From Christiangramia crocea (GTDB taxonomy: Bacteria > Bacteroidota > Bacteroidia > Flavobacteriales > Flavobacteriaceae), in contig NZ_JAJSON010000016.1 of NCBI RefSeq assembly GCF_022410465.1, positions 270,624-334,623 on the forward strand: a stretch of DNA of 64,000 bases. The letters run 5' to 3'. The notes beneath the pieces are model-generated. The model worked only from the letters and a program-made list of their open reading frames with translations. It did no database searches and was not told the origin of the DNA. The position numbers were made by a program, and so were the translations under genes. This document shows, piece after piece, positions 1-8,382 of the stretch (position 1 is its first letter; each line of letters begins with the position of its first letter).

Positions 1-1498
1 CATCAGGTTCATCATGACACCTGTAAACAAAGGTTTTTTTAGGTTTTTGCTTGCCTATGAATTCAGCCACTTTTCTGTTTGCCAGTAGCATGAATTCTTC
101 AATAAGCTTATTTGCATCTTTCGCGGTTTTAAAAAATACTCCAACCGGGTTGTTATCTTCATTCAGATTAAACTTAACCTCCACTTTATCGAAAGAAATA
201 GCACCATCACGCATTCGTTCTGAACGCATCTTTTTGGCAAGTCGGTTAAGGGTTATAATAGCTTCAACCATAGCCCCTCTTACGGTGTAAGAATGTTTTC
301 TAATGGAAATATCATCAGGGATGGTTCCTGTCCCGGTCTCTATGATATGCTGGGCCTCTTCATAAGAAAACCTTTCATCAGAATAAGTAACCGTTCGTCC
401 AAACCATTGATTCTTGACATTTGCTTTATCGTCTATTTCAAAAACTGCTGAAAAAGTAAATTTTTCTTCATTGGGTCTTAATGAACAGGCATTGTTAGAA
501 AGTATTTCAGGCAACATAGGAACGACCCTGTCTACTAAATATACGGAAGTGGCACGCTCAAAAGCCTCATTATCAAGTAGGGTTCCGGGCTTAACATAGT
601 GTGAGACATCGGCTATATGTATTCCTATCTCATAATTTCCATTCTTTAGAGTCTGGAAACTTAAGGCGTCATCAAAATCCTTGGCATCCTTGGGATCTAT
701 CGTAAACGTCAGGATATCTCTCATATCCCTTCTTTTACTGATCTCTTTTTCATCGATAGAAGTATCCAGTTTATTGGCAAATTCCTCTACCTCTTCAGGG
801 AAATCATGAGGTAACCCATACTGTGCGAGGATAGAATGTATTTCGGTATGATGTTCTCCAGGAGTTCCAAGCACCCTGGTTATCCTGCCAAAAGGTGAGT
901 CGGCCTTTTCGGGCCATTCTTCAAATTCAACAACTACCTTATCCCCATCTTTAGCCCCATTTAGCTTATTCCCGGATACAAAGAAATCGGTATACATGGA
1001 TTTATCGTCTATAACCACAAAACCAAAATCCTTTTTCTGCTGAAGTGTACCTACAAATTCGGTTCTCTTGCGCTTAACAATCTTTGTAACCTCACCCTCA
1101 GAACGTTTCCGTCTTCTCCGGTTATAAACATAAATATCTACGGTGTCCCCGTCAAAACCCGAATTAAGATCTTTATTGGCAATAAAAATATCATCGGCAA
1201 GCTCTGGAACCATAACGTAACCATAACCCTTGGTGGTTAGATCAAGTACGCCTGTATAATAATTCTTACTTCCTTCTATCTTGAATTTCCCGCGATCTAC
1301 CTGTTCTATCTGGTCTTTAGCTGCCAGCTGGGCAAGTTTCTTAATAATCTGATTCCTGCTGCTCGCATCATCAACCCCAAGAACAGAAGCTATTTGTTTG
1401 TAATTATAAGTTTTCCCGGGATTTTTACGAAGTATATCTATTATACTTTTGGAAAGATTACCCTGTATTTTATTCTTAGTTTTTTTCTTTTTATTCAT
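1..1498 (-). CDS. rnr: Ribonuclease R, 5' part (runs off the left edge)
   Basis: 3'-5' exoribonuclease of the RNase II/R (RNB) family, which degrades structured RNA. The first 499 residues are visible. They contain a lysine-rich N-terminus (MNKKKKTKNK), a winged-helix region to about residue 70, cold-shock/OB-type segments, and the start of the RNB domain. The RNB metal-binding signature DPKDAKDFDDALS lies near residues 265-278. The reading frame leaves the window just after RCHDEPD, the RxHExP-type motif, so the last part of RNB and the S1 domain lie outside. The ATG at 1498 is the first in-frame start and precedes the lysine-rich tail usual in Bacteroidota RNase R. The gene is leftward and its upstream 214 bp faces a small unknown gene. 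Identification is firm; only completeness is unknown. Confidence 0.95.
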   Translation of the reverse strand, partial: MNKKKKTKNKIQGNLSKSIIDILRKNPGKTYNYKQIASVLGVDDASSRNQIIKKLAQLAAKDQIEQVDRGKFKIEGSKNYYTGVLDLTTKGYGYVMVPELADDIFIANKDLNSGFDGDTVDIYVYNRRRRKRSEGEVTKIVKRKRTEFVGTLQQKKDFGFVVIDDKSMYTDFFVSGNKLNGAKDGDKVVVEFEEWPEKADSPFGRITRVLGTPGEHHTEIHSILAQYGLPHDFPEEVEEFANKLDTSIDEKEISKRRDMRDILTFTIDPKDAKDFDDALSFQTLKNGNYEIGIHIADVSHYVKPGTLLDNEAFERATSVYLVDRVVPMLPEILSNNACSLRPNEEKFTFSAVFEIDDKANVKNQWFGRTVTYSDERFSYEEAQHIIETGTGTIPDDISIRKHSYTVRGAMVEAIITLNRLAKKMRSERMRDGAISFDKVEVKFNLNEDNNPVGVFFKTAKDANKLIEEFMLLANRKVAEFIGKQKPKKTFVYRCHDEPD

Positions 1499-1712
1499 TC
1501 TCAATTAGTATACGATAAAATTACGCCATTATAATCAGACATGAACTTTTTCATTTTAAAGTTTTGTTAAGGGGAAAGATTCTCTGTATGAACTATCAAT
1601 TTAACACAAAAGATATTTTTTTTACTTTTTTTGAAAACATTATAGTTAATTCTTAATTTTTTCTTAATTTAGAAGTAACATTCCCCAGCTACTTCCCCCC
1701 TATATTTACACT

Positions 1713-1889
1713 ATGATCATGAAAGTTGGTAAAGCCACAAAATACTCGGTCATGTTTTTCCTGATATTTCTATTCGGGGTGATCTTCTTTGTTGCTTATA
1801 TCAATAAAACTCTCAATAAGAAAACTGAGATTTTTCCTATAGAAACGTTTAAGTCTTCTGAAAAAATTCTTTTAACAATTCAAGAATAA
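1713..1889 (+). CDS. Small single-pass membrane protein, unknown function
   Basis: Encodes 58 residues from ATG 1713, or 56 from the in-frame ATG at 1719. The start MIMKVGKATKYS is followed by one strongly hydrophobic segment (about residues 13-32, SVMFFLIFLFGVIFFVAYIN) and then a lysine-rich, polar tail. No family is recognised. It lies between the divergent rnr and a DUF2007 gene on the same strand 30 bp downstream, so the two may share a transcript. A real gene is likely, because the membrane segment and the flanking basic residues fit a bitopic protein, but there is no homology evidence. Confidence 0.5.
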   Translation: MIMKVGKATKYSVMFFLIFLFGVIFFVAYINKTLNKKTEIFPIETFKSSEKILLTIQE

Positions 1890-1919
1890 GGTCTATCTTT
1901 AAGATACTTATTCCAGGTC

Positions 1920-2162
1920 ATGAAAGATTATAAATGTCTTGCCACCTTCACCTATCACCATGAATATTTCGTTCTTAAATTAAAGTTCGAAGAGGCCGCT
2001 ATACGCCATTATTTCCAAAACGAGACACTTGTAGGCCTGCTTCCCTTATCATCCTTCGCCTTCGGTGGAATTCGCCTTATGGTACACCCATTAGATTTTA
2101 AAAAGGCAAAAGAAATTATTGATTCTCTTAATGACAAATCATCCCACTTGAGAATAGTATAG
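1920..2162 (+). CDS. DUF2007-type small protein
   Basis: An 80-residue protein resembling DUF2007 ('putative signal transducing protein'). Visible features are an N-terminal strand-rich half, then LVGLLPLSSFAFGGIRLMV followed by the helix DFKKAKEIIDSL. In DUF2007 proteins the central GGI-L-V segment and a C-terminal D..A..ii..l helix are typical. The family is thought to be a ferredoxin-like-fold domain of unknown role, often near proteolysis or housekeeping genes. It sits 30 bp after the 58-residue membrane protein. A long gene-free AT-rich stretch follows. The family call is moderately sure; the function is unknown. Confidence 0.65.
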   Translation: MKDYKCLATFTYHHEYFVLKLKFEEAAIRHYFQNETLVGLLPLSSFAFGGIRLMVHPLDFKKAKEIIDSLNDKSSHLRIV

Positions 2163-2651
2163 TTATAAACATTATATATCATATTTATCATTTCTTCTTT
2201 TTTAAAAAATTTAAATGATGTTATATGATGGGGTGTTAATTTGTAGAACAATTTTATTGAAGAAGATTAGGAATTTCAGTTGTGAGTTTTTGATAACAGT
2301 TTATCAACAGAGTAGTTAATTCTTAACTACTTGATATTCTTCGATTTTTAAGATTTACTTAACAAAAGTTCATAATATTGTTTTAATGATCTTTATTAAA
2401 AACTTAGAAATAAACATTTGTCGATAACCTGTTTTTAAGTGCTCATAACTATCTAAAAAAATCGGTACTTATAATTTGGATTATTCAACACAGGGAGCGT
2501 ATTGTTATAAATTTCTTAAAAACAAAATTTATTTTCAATTAAATCATCAGATGTTTTTCACAATTAGCTGTCAATTTTAATAGTCTGAATATTAAGGTAT
2601 TCTATAAAGTAATTAACAATCAAAAATAAGCTGGTTAATAGCCGCTTTTTT
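2163..2651. other. Gene-free AT-rich intergenic region with palindromes
   Basis: About 490 bp with no convincing reading frame. It is very AT-rich. It holds an inverted repeat TGATAA-CAGT-TTATCA (2291-2306) and, immediately after, a perfect palindrome AGTAGTTAA-TTC-TTAACTACT (2311-2331). TTATCAACA at 2301 and TTTTTCACA near 2554 each differ by one base from a DnaA box. The region ends in the rpiB promoter. Regulatory or structural DNA is likely; nothing more can be assigned. Confidence 0.5.
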
Positions 2652-2659
2652 TACCTTTG
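2652..2659 (+). promoter_or_regulatory. -7 promoter box of rpiB
   Basis: TACCTTTG matches the Bacteroidota housekeeping-sigma -7 consensus TAnnTTTG. It lies 19 bp before the rpiB ATG, which gives a very short leader. No clear TTG -33 element was found at the usual 17-23 bp spacing. Confidence 0.6.
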
Positions 2660-2677
2660 CTACAAATAATATAAATC

Positions 2678-3118
2678 ATGAAAATCTCAATTGGAAACGA
2701 TCACGCGGGTACCGGATACAAAGAAATGATTCAGAAAAAGCTGGAGTCTATGGGCCATAGCACAATAAACCACGGTACAAATTCTGCTGATAGTGTTGAT
2801 TATCCGGATTTTGTGCATCCTGTTGCAGAAGATGTTGAAAACGGTAGAGCCGATTTTGGCGTTATTATCTGCGGTAGCGGAAATGGTGCAAATATGACTG
2901 CAAATAAACATCAGGGTGTACGCTCTGCACTTTGCTGGAATGTGGAGATCGCCAAACTGGCCAGGGAACACAATAACGCCAATATTTTGAGTATTCCGGC
3001 AAGGTTTGTAGCTAAAGATCTGGCTGTGGAGATGCTCGAGGCATTTGTTAATACTGAATTTGAAGGAGGTCGTCACCAACGCAGAGTAGACAAGATTCCG
3101 GCAAAAAAGTATTGTTAA
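2678..3118 (+). CDS. rpiB: Ribose-5-phosphate isomerase B
   Basis: Interconverts ribose-5-phosphate and ribulose-5-phosphate in the cytosolic pentose phosphate pathway. The 146 residues match the LacAB/RpiB family length. Visible motifs are the N-terminal substrate loop GNDHAG (residues 6-11) and the active-site segment IICGSGNGANMTANK, whose cysteine is the catalytic base in this family, with SALCW downstream. The C-terminal basic tail (HQRRVDKI) is also typical. The ATG at 2678 starts the first beta strand MKISIGNDHAG directly. A GNAT gene follows 7 bp downstream, so the two are probably co-transcribed from the TACCTTTG box. Confidence 0.95.
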   Translation: MKISIGNDHAGTGYKEMIQKKLESMGHSTINHGTNSADSVDYPDFVHPVAEDVENGRADFGVIICGSGNGANMTANKHQGVRSALCWNVEIAKLAREHNNANILSIPARFVAKDLAVEMLEAFVNTEFEGGRHQRRVDKIPAKKYC

Positions 3119-3125
3119 TAAGCTT

Positions 3126-3575
3126 ATGAATAAGTTAAAGATCGAAGTTAAAGGTTTCAGTGAATTGAACCCTACCGAACTTTATCATGTTTTACAATTG
3201 CGATCTGAAGTCTTTGTGGTGGAACAGGACTGTGTCTACCAGGATATAGACGGAAAGGATTTTGATGCCCTTCATGTGATTGGAAAGAGGAATGAAGAAA
3301 TAGTTGCCTATACCAGATGTTTCAAACCCGGATACTACTTTGAGGAGGCTGCGATTGGCCGGGTCGTGGTAAGGGCTGCTGATAGAAAACATGGCTATGG
3401 ACATGAAATAATGAAAGCATCAGCTAAGGCAATTTCAGATCATTATAATACTTCCCTAATAAAACTTTCTGCCCAGCAATATCTTATCAGATTCTATGAA
3501 TCCCATGGTTATAAGACTACCGGGGAAGGATACCTGGAAGATGGTATTCCTCATATTGCCATGATAAAGGCCTAA
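3126..3575 (+). CDS. GNAT family N-acetyltransferase, ElaA-like
   Basis: A 149-residue acyltransferase of the GNAT fold, ElaA subgroup. Family hallmarks are the N-terminal LRSEVFVVEQDCVYQDIDGKD and the acetyl-CoA loop region GRVVVRAADRKHGYGHEIM, followed by a typical C-terminal HGYKTTGEGYLEDGIPH. ElaA proteins are small cytosolic acetyltransferases of unknown natural substrate. It follows rpiB by 7 bp and its stop overlaps the stop of the convergent desaturase-type gene by 4 bp. The family call is good; the substrate is unknown. Confidence 0.85.
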   Translation: MNKLKIEVKGFSELNPTELYHVLQLRSEVFVVEQDCVYQDIDGKDFDALHVIGKRNEEIVAYTRCFKPGYYFEEAAIGRVVVRAADRKHGYGHEIMKASAKAISDHYNTSLIKLSAQQYLIRFYESHGYKTTGEGYLEDGIPHIAMIKA

Positions 3576-4390
3576 TTCTTTGTTTTTATAGATCGCTTAA
3601 ATGGGATTGTTAACTGATAGCCTATATCATCTGCAGTCTCATCCTCTACTATATCAATTCCGTAGCGGATATTTTCGGTCTTATCATAAACAAAAGTTCC
3701 AAATAACCGGTCCCAGATACTCAGTATGTTCCCATAATTACTGTCGGTCCAGGGTAACTGATAATGATGATGGAACTTATGCATATTCGGGGTAACTATC
3801 AGATAACTAAGCAGCTTATCTATCTTCAGCGGAAGTCTGATATTCGCGTGAGTAAAATAGGTGAAAAAAACACTAAGAATGCGGTAGAATAAATAAAAAG
3901 CGACCGGCATTCCCATAATTATCACTGCAATTAAAGCAAAAGTTTCACGAATAATAAAATCGAAGGGATGATGCCTGGTTCCTGTGGTGGCATCTACATA
4001 AGTATCGCTGTGATGTACCAAATGCAGTCTCCACATCCAATTTACCTTATGCAGTAAAAAGTGTACAAAATACTGAGCGGTAAGATCAAGTGCTATTACT
4101 GCCAGAATAAGCTCGGCCCAAATAGGTAATTCTAAAAGTTGTAAAATACCGAATTGAGAATTATCTGTCCAGATAAAAATACCGGCAGTAAGGATTCCAA
4201 ATAACAGGTTTATCAACATTACAAATCCCAGGAATATAAAATTGGTTCTTGCATGGACCCATTTGTTGTATTTGAATTTCACCAGAGCGTAATATCCTTC
4301 AAGGATCCAGAATCCGCCAAGAACTAAAGAAATCCATGCAACTTTTTGCCAGGCGGCCATATGCTCAAAAAATGAAAGAAAGGCTTCCAT
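3572..4390 (-). CDS. Sterol desaturase/fatty acid hydroxylase family membrane protein
   Basis: A 272-residue integral membrane di-iron enzyme of the fatty acid hydroxylase superfamily. Several hydrophobic segments surround the histidine boxes: HFLLH (HxxxH), HLVHH (HxxHH), RHHPFDF and the C-terminal HKFHHHY. These are the iron ligands of sterol desaturase, C4-methyl oxidase and carotenoid hydroxylase-type enzymes. The substrate cannot be read from sequence; in Flavobacteria such proteins usually act on lipids or ether lipids. It is the last of a leftward run and sits 11 bp after the S41 peptidase start region, so it is perhaps co-transcribed with rnpA and the peptidase. Confidence 0.85.
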   Translation of the reverse strand: MEAFLSFFEHMAAWQKVAWISLVLGGFWILEGYYALVKFKYNKWVHARTNFIFLGFVMLINLLFGILTAGIFIWTDNSQFGILQLLELPIWAELILAVIALDLTAQYFVHFLLHKVNWMWRLHLVHHSDTYVDATTGTRHHPFDFIIRETFALIAVIIMGMPVAFYLFYRILSVFFTYFTHANIRLPLKIDKLLSYLIVTPNMHKFHHHYQLPWTDSNYGNILSIWDRLFGTFVYDKTENIRYGIDIVEDETADDIGYQLTIPFKRSIKTKN

Positions 4391-4401
4391 TTAAAATTTT
4401 A

Positions 4402-6036
4402 CTAATTAAGTATTTTAGAATATTCTGAAGGATTATTAAGAATAGATTTAGCTCTTTCAATTTCGGGATTATTCTCTGTATAATACTCATACAATCCTTC
4501 TTTATAGAAATAGCGTTTTATGATCTCATCTGTTAATAAACTCATTATCTCAGGTTTTTTACTATCCAGTTCCTGCCTTTTATAATTGTTTATTTCAGTC
4601 TTAATATTGTTTATTTCAGAAGATATTCTTGCTCTTAGTTTTTCATCCTCAGCCTTTTCCAGCATTTCATTCAATTCTCTTTCAGTAGCGGTTTGATATT
4701 CAAAACCTGACTTATTAACATAATCCTTGAAATCGTTGAAATCTGTATCGGTGAAATTAAAATCACCGGGCTCTGAAAGTTCATGGGAATAATAATATTT
4801 AGTGGCGTAGTTAAATATCGCATCCTGCATTAACAAGGCCTGAGTGATGTCACTGAATTCTGAAGTTTCCAGTTTCACATCAGGAAGAATTCCGCCACCG
4901 TCATATACCTTTCTGCCATTCCGGGTAGTGAATTCATTGTAATCTTCCACCTTGGTCCTTACGGCTTTTCCTTCTTCATCTCTTCTTCTGTAATCCAGGG
5001 CCTGAATACATCTTCCGCTGGGAGTGTAATACCTGGAAATAGTAATCTTAAGCTGGGTTCCATAAGCTAGTTCCCTTGGTCTTTGAACGAGGCCTTTACC
5101 AAAACTTCTAGCACCCACAATCACTCCCCTGTCAAGATCCTGTATTGCACCGGCCACGATCTCACTCGCTGAGGCACTTCTTCCATTCACCAGAACCGAA
5201 AGAGGAATTTTGGTGTCTATAGGTTCTTTTTTGGTAAAATATTCACGATTGTATTTTTCTATCGAAGATTTTGTAGTTACGATAAGCTCTCCCTCCGGAA
5301 TGAAAATATTGCTTACGTTAATCGCTTCATTCAGCAGGCCCCCGGGATTTCCCCTAAGATCCAGAATGATCTTATTTGCACCCTGATTCTTCAGATCTTT
5401 CAGGGCTCTGGCCACTTCCGTTGAAGCTTTGGCATTGAACCGCGAAAGTACTATATAACCGGAATTATCATCCAGTAATTTATAATACGGAACTGCATTG
5501 AGCTCTACCGAACTTCTTTTCAAGGAAGTTGTTCTTATTTCGCCCTGGCGGCGATAAGTGATGCTTATATTACTGTCTGGAGCTCCATTTAGCAGTTCTC
5601 CTGCGTCTTCTTCAAAATCGGCCACACTTATATTTCCAATTTTAATTATTTCATCTCCGGCCTTTAAACCGGCTTTATCGGCAGGATAATCCTTATAGGC
5701 TTCCACCACGGTGATTGCTTTAGGGCCTGTTTTTACAAGAGCTCCTATTCCAGTATATTCTCCTGCAGAATTGATGCGTGCCGCTTCCACATCCTGCTCG
5801 TTCCAGTAGTTGGTATATGGATCCAGATCGGTGAGCATGGATTTTATAGCAGTATCCATTAAAGCAGCCGGATTGGTCTCATCTACATAGTTCATATTGA
5901 TCTCCTTGAAAAGCGTAGTAAAAATCTCTATCTGCTTGGCGATCTCAAAGAAATCTGATTTGAAACTTACAGTTCCAATAAATATCCCGATTAGAATAAC
6001 CGGAAGGATGATCATTCTGTTAATTCTTTTTTTCAT
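4402..6036 (-). CDS. S41 family C-terminal processing peptidase
   Basis: A 544-residue tail-specific protease of the CtpA/Prc type. An N-terminal hydrophobic anchor (MIILPVILIGIFIGTVSF) puts the protein in the periplasm. A PDZ domain follows (about residues 90-180, with GIGALVKTG and DKAGLKAGDEI), then the S41 catalytic core. The likely nucleophile serine is in NGRSASASEIVAGA and the lysine general base is in RSFGKGLVQ. The C-terminal 150 residues are helical and charged. Three bases separate it from rnpA upstream, so the two form a tight pair. The usual role is periplasmic proteolysis or tail trimming. Confidence 0.93.
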   Translation of the reverse strand: MKKRINRMIILPVILIGIFIGTVSFKSDFFEIAKQIEIFTTLFKEINMNYVDETNPAALMDTAIKSMLTDLDPYTNYWNEQDVEAARINSAGEYTGIGALVKTGPKAITVVEAYKDYPADKAGLKAGDEIIKIGNISVADFEEDAGELLNGAPDSNISITYRRQGEIRTTSLKRSSVELNAVPYYKLLDDNSGYIVLSRFNAKASTEVARALKDLKNQGANKIILDLRGNPGGLLNEAINVSNIFIPEGELIVTTKSSIEKYNREYFTKKEPIDTKIPLSVLVNGRSASASEIVAGAIQDLDRGVIVGARSFGKGLVQRPRELAYGTQLKITISRYYTPSGRCIQALDYRRRDEEGKAVRTKVEDYNEFTTRNGRKVYDGGGILPDVKLETSEFSDITQALLMQDAIFNYATKYYYSHELSEPGDFNFTDTDFNDFKDYVNKSGFEYQTATERELNEMLEKAEDEKLRARISSEINNIKTEINNYKRQELDSKKPEIMSLLTDEIIKRYFYKEGLYEYYTENNPEIERAKSILNNPSEYSKILN

Positions 6037-6039
6037 GGC

Positions 6040-6408
6040 TTAGTATTTTTCCCTGAATTTCTCCATAATCCTTATCATGCTCGCTTCCAGTTTTTCGTAG
6101 TCCATTTCGTCACGGGAAATATAGATGAACATGAATGCATGTGAAGAAGATAAGTCTTTGTTAACAAGGTACTTATTTTTTCTGAAAACTTCCCGCATCA
6201 TACGCTTAATTCTGTTTCTTTTGACTGCGGTTTTTACCAGTTTCTTTGGAACGGAAACCCCGGTTTTAAGCTCTATATTTTCAGAATTTTCAACCGGAAG
6301 ATAAATAAGTTTAAGAGGAAAGGATTTAATGCTTTTCCCTTCCGTAAAAAGCCGTTCAATCAGCTTCTTGCTCTTAAGTTTTTGGGATCTTCCGAATCTT
6401 TGGTCCAT
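6040..6408 (-). CDS. rnpA: Ribonuclease P protein component
   Basis: The 122-residue basic protein subunit of RNase P, which binds the RNase P RNA for 5' maturation of tRNAs. It shows the family signature VKTAVKRNRIKRMMREVFRK (residues about 57-76) with the RNR motif, and the N-terminal FGRSQKLKSKKLIERLF typical of RnpA. The ATG at 6408 begins MDQRFGR. rpmH, the usual upstream neighbour in many bacteria, is absent here; upstream is the terminator of an M1 peptidase gene. The S41 peptidase starts 3 bp downstream. Confidence 0.95.
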   Translation of the reverse strand: MDQRFGRSQKLKSKKLIERLFTEGKSIKSFPLKLIYLPVENSENIELKTGVSVPKKLVKTAVKRNRIKRMMREVFRKNKYLVNKDLSSSHAFMFIYISRDEMDYEKLEASMIRIMEKFREKY

Positions 6409-6435
6409 AAGTCAAAAGTAAGCATCCTGTTAAAT

Positions 6436-6468
6436 AAAAAAACCCTTTCATTACGGAAAGGGTTTTAA
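6436..6468 (-). terminator. Rho-independent terminator after the M1 peptidase gene
   Basis: Read leftward: stem AAAACCCTTTC / GAAAGGGTTTT around a short loop, then a run of T. It separates the M1 peptidase gene from rnpA. Confidence 0.85.
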
Positions 6469-6488
6469 AAATTGTGTAAAATCTGATT

Positions 6489-8375
6489 TTAGTTGCTGGA
6501 ATCCTCTTCTCCAGACTTATCCCAGCTATTATTATCCCTGTTGATATCTGCCATCAATTGAGATTTATCAATTACTATTCTTGATATGCTCTCTTTTGCA
6601 ACCGGAATTTCAAGCTGATAGGTTGGGAATCCCCATGCCCAGTCGTCTTTCACTGTCCATTTTACTTCTTCTTCAGCAGGCTTTTCCCATCTCATCATTT
6701 GTAAAGGAATGTAAAATGTTTCTTCAGATCCATTTGCATAGGTAACATCAACTTCAACAGGCATTGGCATTAAACCTTTTCTCTGAAGAATTACCGTCGT
6801 AGTTTCTCCTTTTTCTTCAACAGAATCAATCGCATAATCAATAGTATTGGTAGTTTGCGTCCAGTCAGTCAAATACCAGTCAAGTTCAGCTCCTGAAACC
6901 TTTTCGGCAATTCTGATAAAATCATTGGGAGTGGGATGTTTGAATTTCCATTCATCATAATAACGATTCAGGGTTTTGGCAAGGTTCTCCTCTCCTATCA
7001 CATATTCCAACTGAGCAAGAAATACCGCTCCTTTTGAATATGCCGAGGCTCCATACAGGCCATTCATAGCATAACGATCGGCATGGGTTGTTTGGGGTTG
7101 TTCTCTACCCGATCTAGCGAGGTAATAATAGCCTCTATAGGAGTTAGTGTGAGGATTTGGACTAGAAGAGCCCATTATCACATTTTCAGCTTCGTTGGAA
7201 ATATAAGAAGTGAAACCTTCATCCATCCATTCATGTTTGCTTTCGTTGGTAGCCATCAAATGCTGGAACCAGGCATGGGCCATCTCATGGGCGGTGACCC
7301 CAACGAGGCTTCCAAAAGAACGCTCACCGGTGATAAGTGTAAGCATGGCATATTCCATTCCGCCGTCGCCACCCTGAACTACTGAGTACTGATCCCATGG
7401 ATACGGCCCTATATGTTCATTAAAGAAAGCAAGTAATTCAGCGGTTTTTGGCTGAAGTTTCTTCCAGTTTTCTTTAAGTTCTTCTTTATTCTTATAAAGG
7501 AAATGAAGGACAGTTCCATCTTCAGCAACCAGTTTATCGTGTATATATTCAGGATCGGCTGCCCAGGTAAAATCGTGAACCTTTGGAGCCACGAAATGCC
7601 AGGTTAACTTATCTCCTTTTCTTTTTACTTTGGTTCCTTCTTGTTCATATCCATAACCAATCTCCTGTGGGTTCTGAAGATATCCCGTACTTCCAAGAAT
7701 ATAATCTTTATCGATCGTGATCTTTACATCAAAATCTCCCCAAACACCATGAAATTCACGGGCTATATAAGGGTCTGCATGCCAACCTTCAAAATCATAT
7801 TCAGCTAATTTAGGATACCACTGACTCATGGAAAGGGCAATTCCTTCAGTGCTGTTTCTCCCGGATCTTCTTATCTGCTCAGGTACCTGACCTTCAAATT
7901 GCATATTAAAAGTAGTTTTTTCACCGGGAAGAATTGGTTCCGCAAGTTCCACTTCCAGCACGGTACCAACCTCTTCATATTGTAGTTCTTTACCATCCTG
8001 TGTTAAGGAATTTACTCTTAAATAACCAATCTGGGCCGGACTAAGCTCCGAAATTCTACTAACTATCTCAGGGTTTTCCTTTGTACCTTTATTCATGGTC
8101 ATCCTGGCATCAGGATCGGGTACGCTTGTTAGTCTTGCATTCATTTCACTTTCCGGCTGGAATGCATTAAAATACAGGTGATAGAAAACCCGATTAAGGG
8201 TGTCCGGTGAATTGTTCGTATAAGTGAGTTCCTGAGTTCCTGTATACCGGAAGTTTTCAACATTCATATCTACATCCATTTTGTAGTCTACATGTTGCTG
8301 CCAGTAGGAAGTGTTATTCTGAGCATTTAAAAGCCCGGTTGAAATAATTAATAAGCTAAAAAGTATTCTCTTCAT
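6489..8375 (-). CDS. Exported M1 family metallopeptidase (aminopeptidase N-like)
   Basis: A 628-residue gluzincin. The N-terminus MKRILFSLLIISTGLLNAQ is a signal peptide ending in AQ, so it acts in the periplasm or outside. It has an N-terminal beta-sandwich, then the substrate-recognition segment QGGDGGMEYAML (GxMEx) and the zinc site HEMAHAWFQH with the distal glutamate in KHEWMDEGF (HExxH-18-E). The C-terminal part is shorter than in full aminopeptidase N, as is usual for the flavobacterial M1 group. The gene is preceded 7 bp upstream by the S8 peptidase gene on the same strand and ends at a terminator. Its likely role is release of N-terminal residues from peptides. Confidence 0.93.
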   Translation of the reverse strand: MKRILFSLLIISTGLLNAQNNTSYWQQHVDYKMDVDMNVENFRYTGTQELTYTNNSPDTLNRVFYHLYFNAFQPESEMNARLTSVPDPDARMTMNKGTKENPEIVSRISELSPAQIGYLRVNSLTQDGKELQYEEVGTVLEVELAEPILPGEKTTFNMQFEGQVPEQIRRSGRNSTEGIALSMSQWYPKLAEYDFEGWHADPYIAREFHGVWGDFDVKITIDKDYILGSTGYLQNPQEIGYGYEQEGTKVKRKGDKLTWHFVAPKVHDFTWAADPEYIHDKLVAEDGTVLHFLYKNKEELKENWKKLQPKTAELLAFFNEHIGPYPWDQYSVVQGGDGGMEYAMLTLITGERSFGSLVGVTAHEMAHAWFQHLMATNESKHEWMDEGFTSYISNEAENVIMGSSSPNPHTNSYRGYYYLARSGREQPQTTHADRYAMNGLYGASAYSKGAVFLAQLEYVIGEENLAKTLNRYYDEWKFKHPTPNDFIRIAEKVSGAELDWYLTDWTQTTNTIDYAIDSVEEKGETTTVILQRKGLMPMPVEVDVTYANGSEETFYIPLQMMRWEKPAEEEVKWTVKDDWAWGFPTYQLEIPVAKESISRIVIDKSQLMADINRDNNSWDKSGEEDSSN

Positions 8376-8382
8376 TTTAATT

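Noticed and set aside
2291..2331. Chromosome origin near rpiB
   Set aside because: Only one-mismatch DnaA-like boxes and no dnaA nearby; too weak to annotate as an origin.
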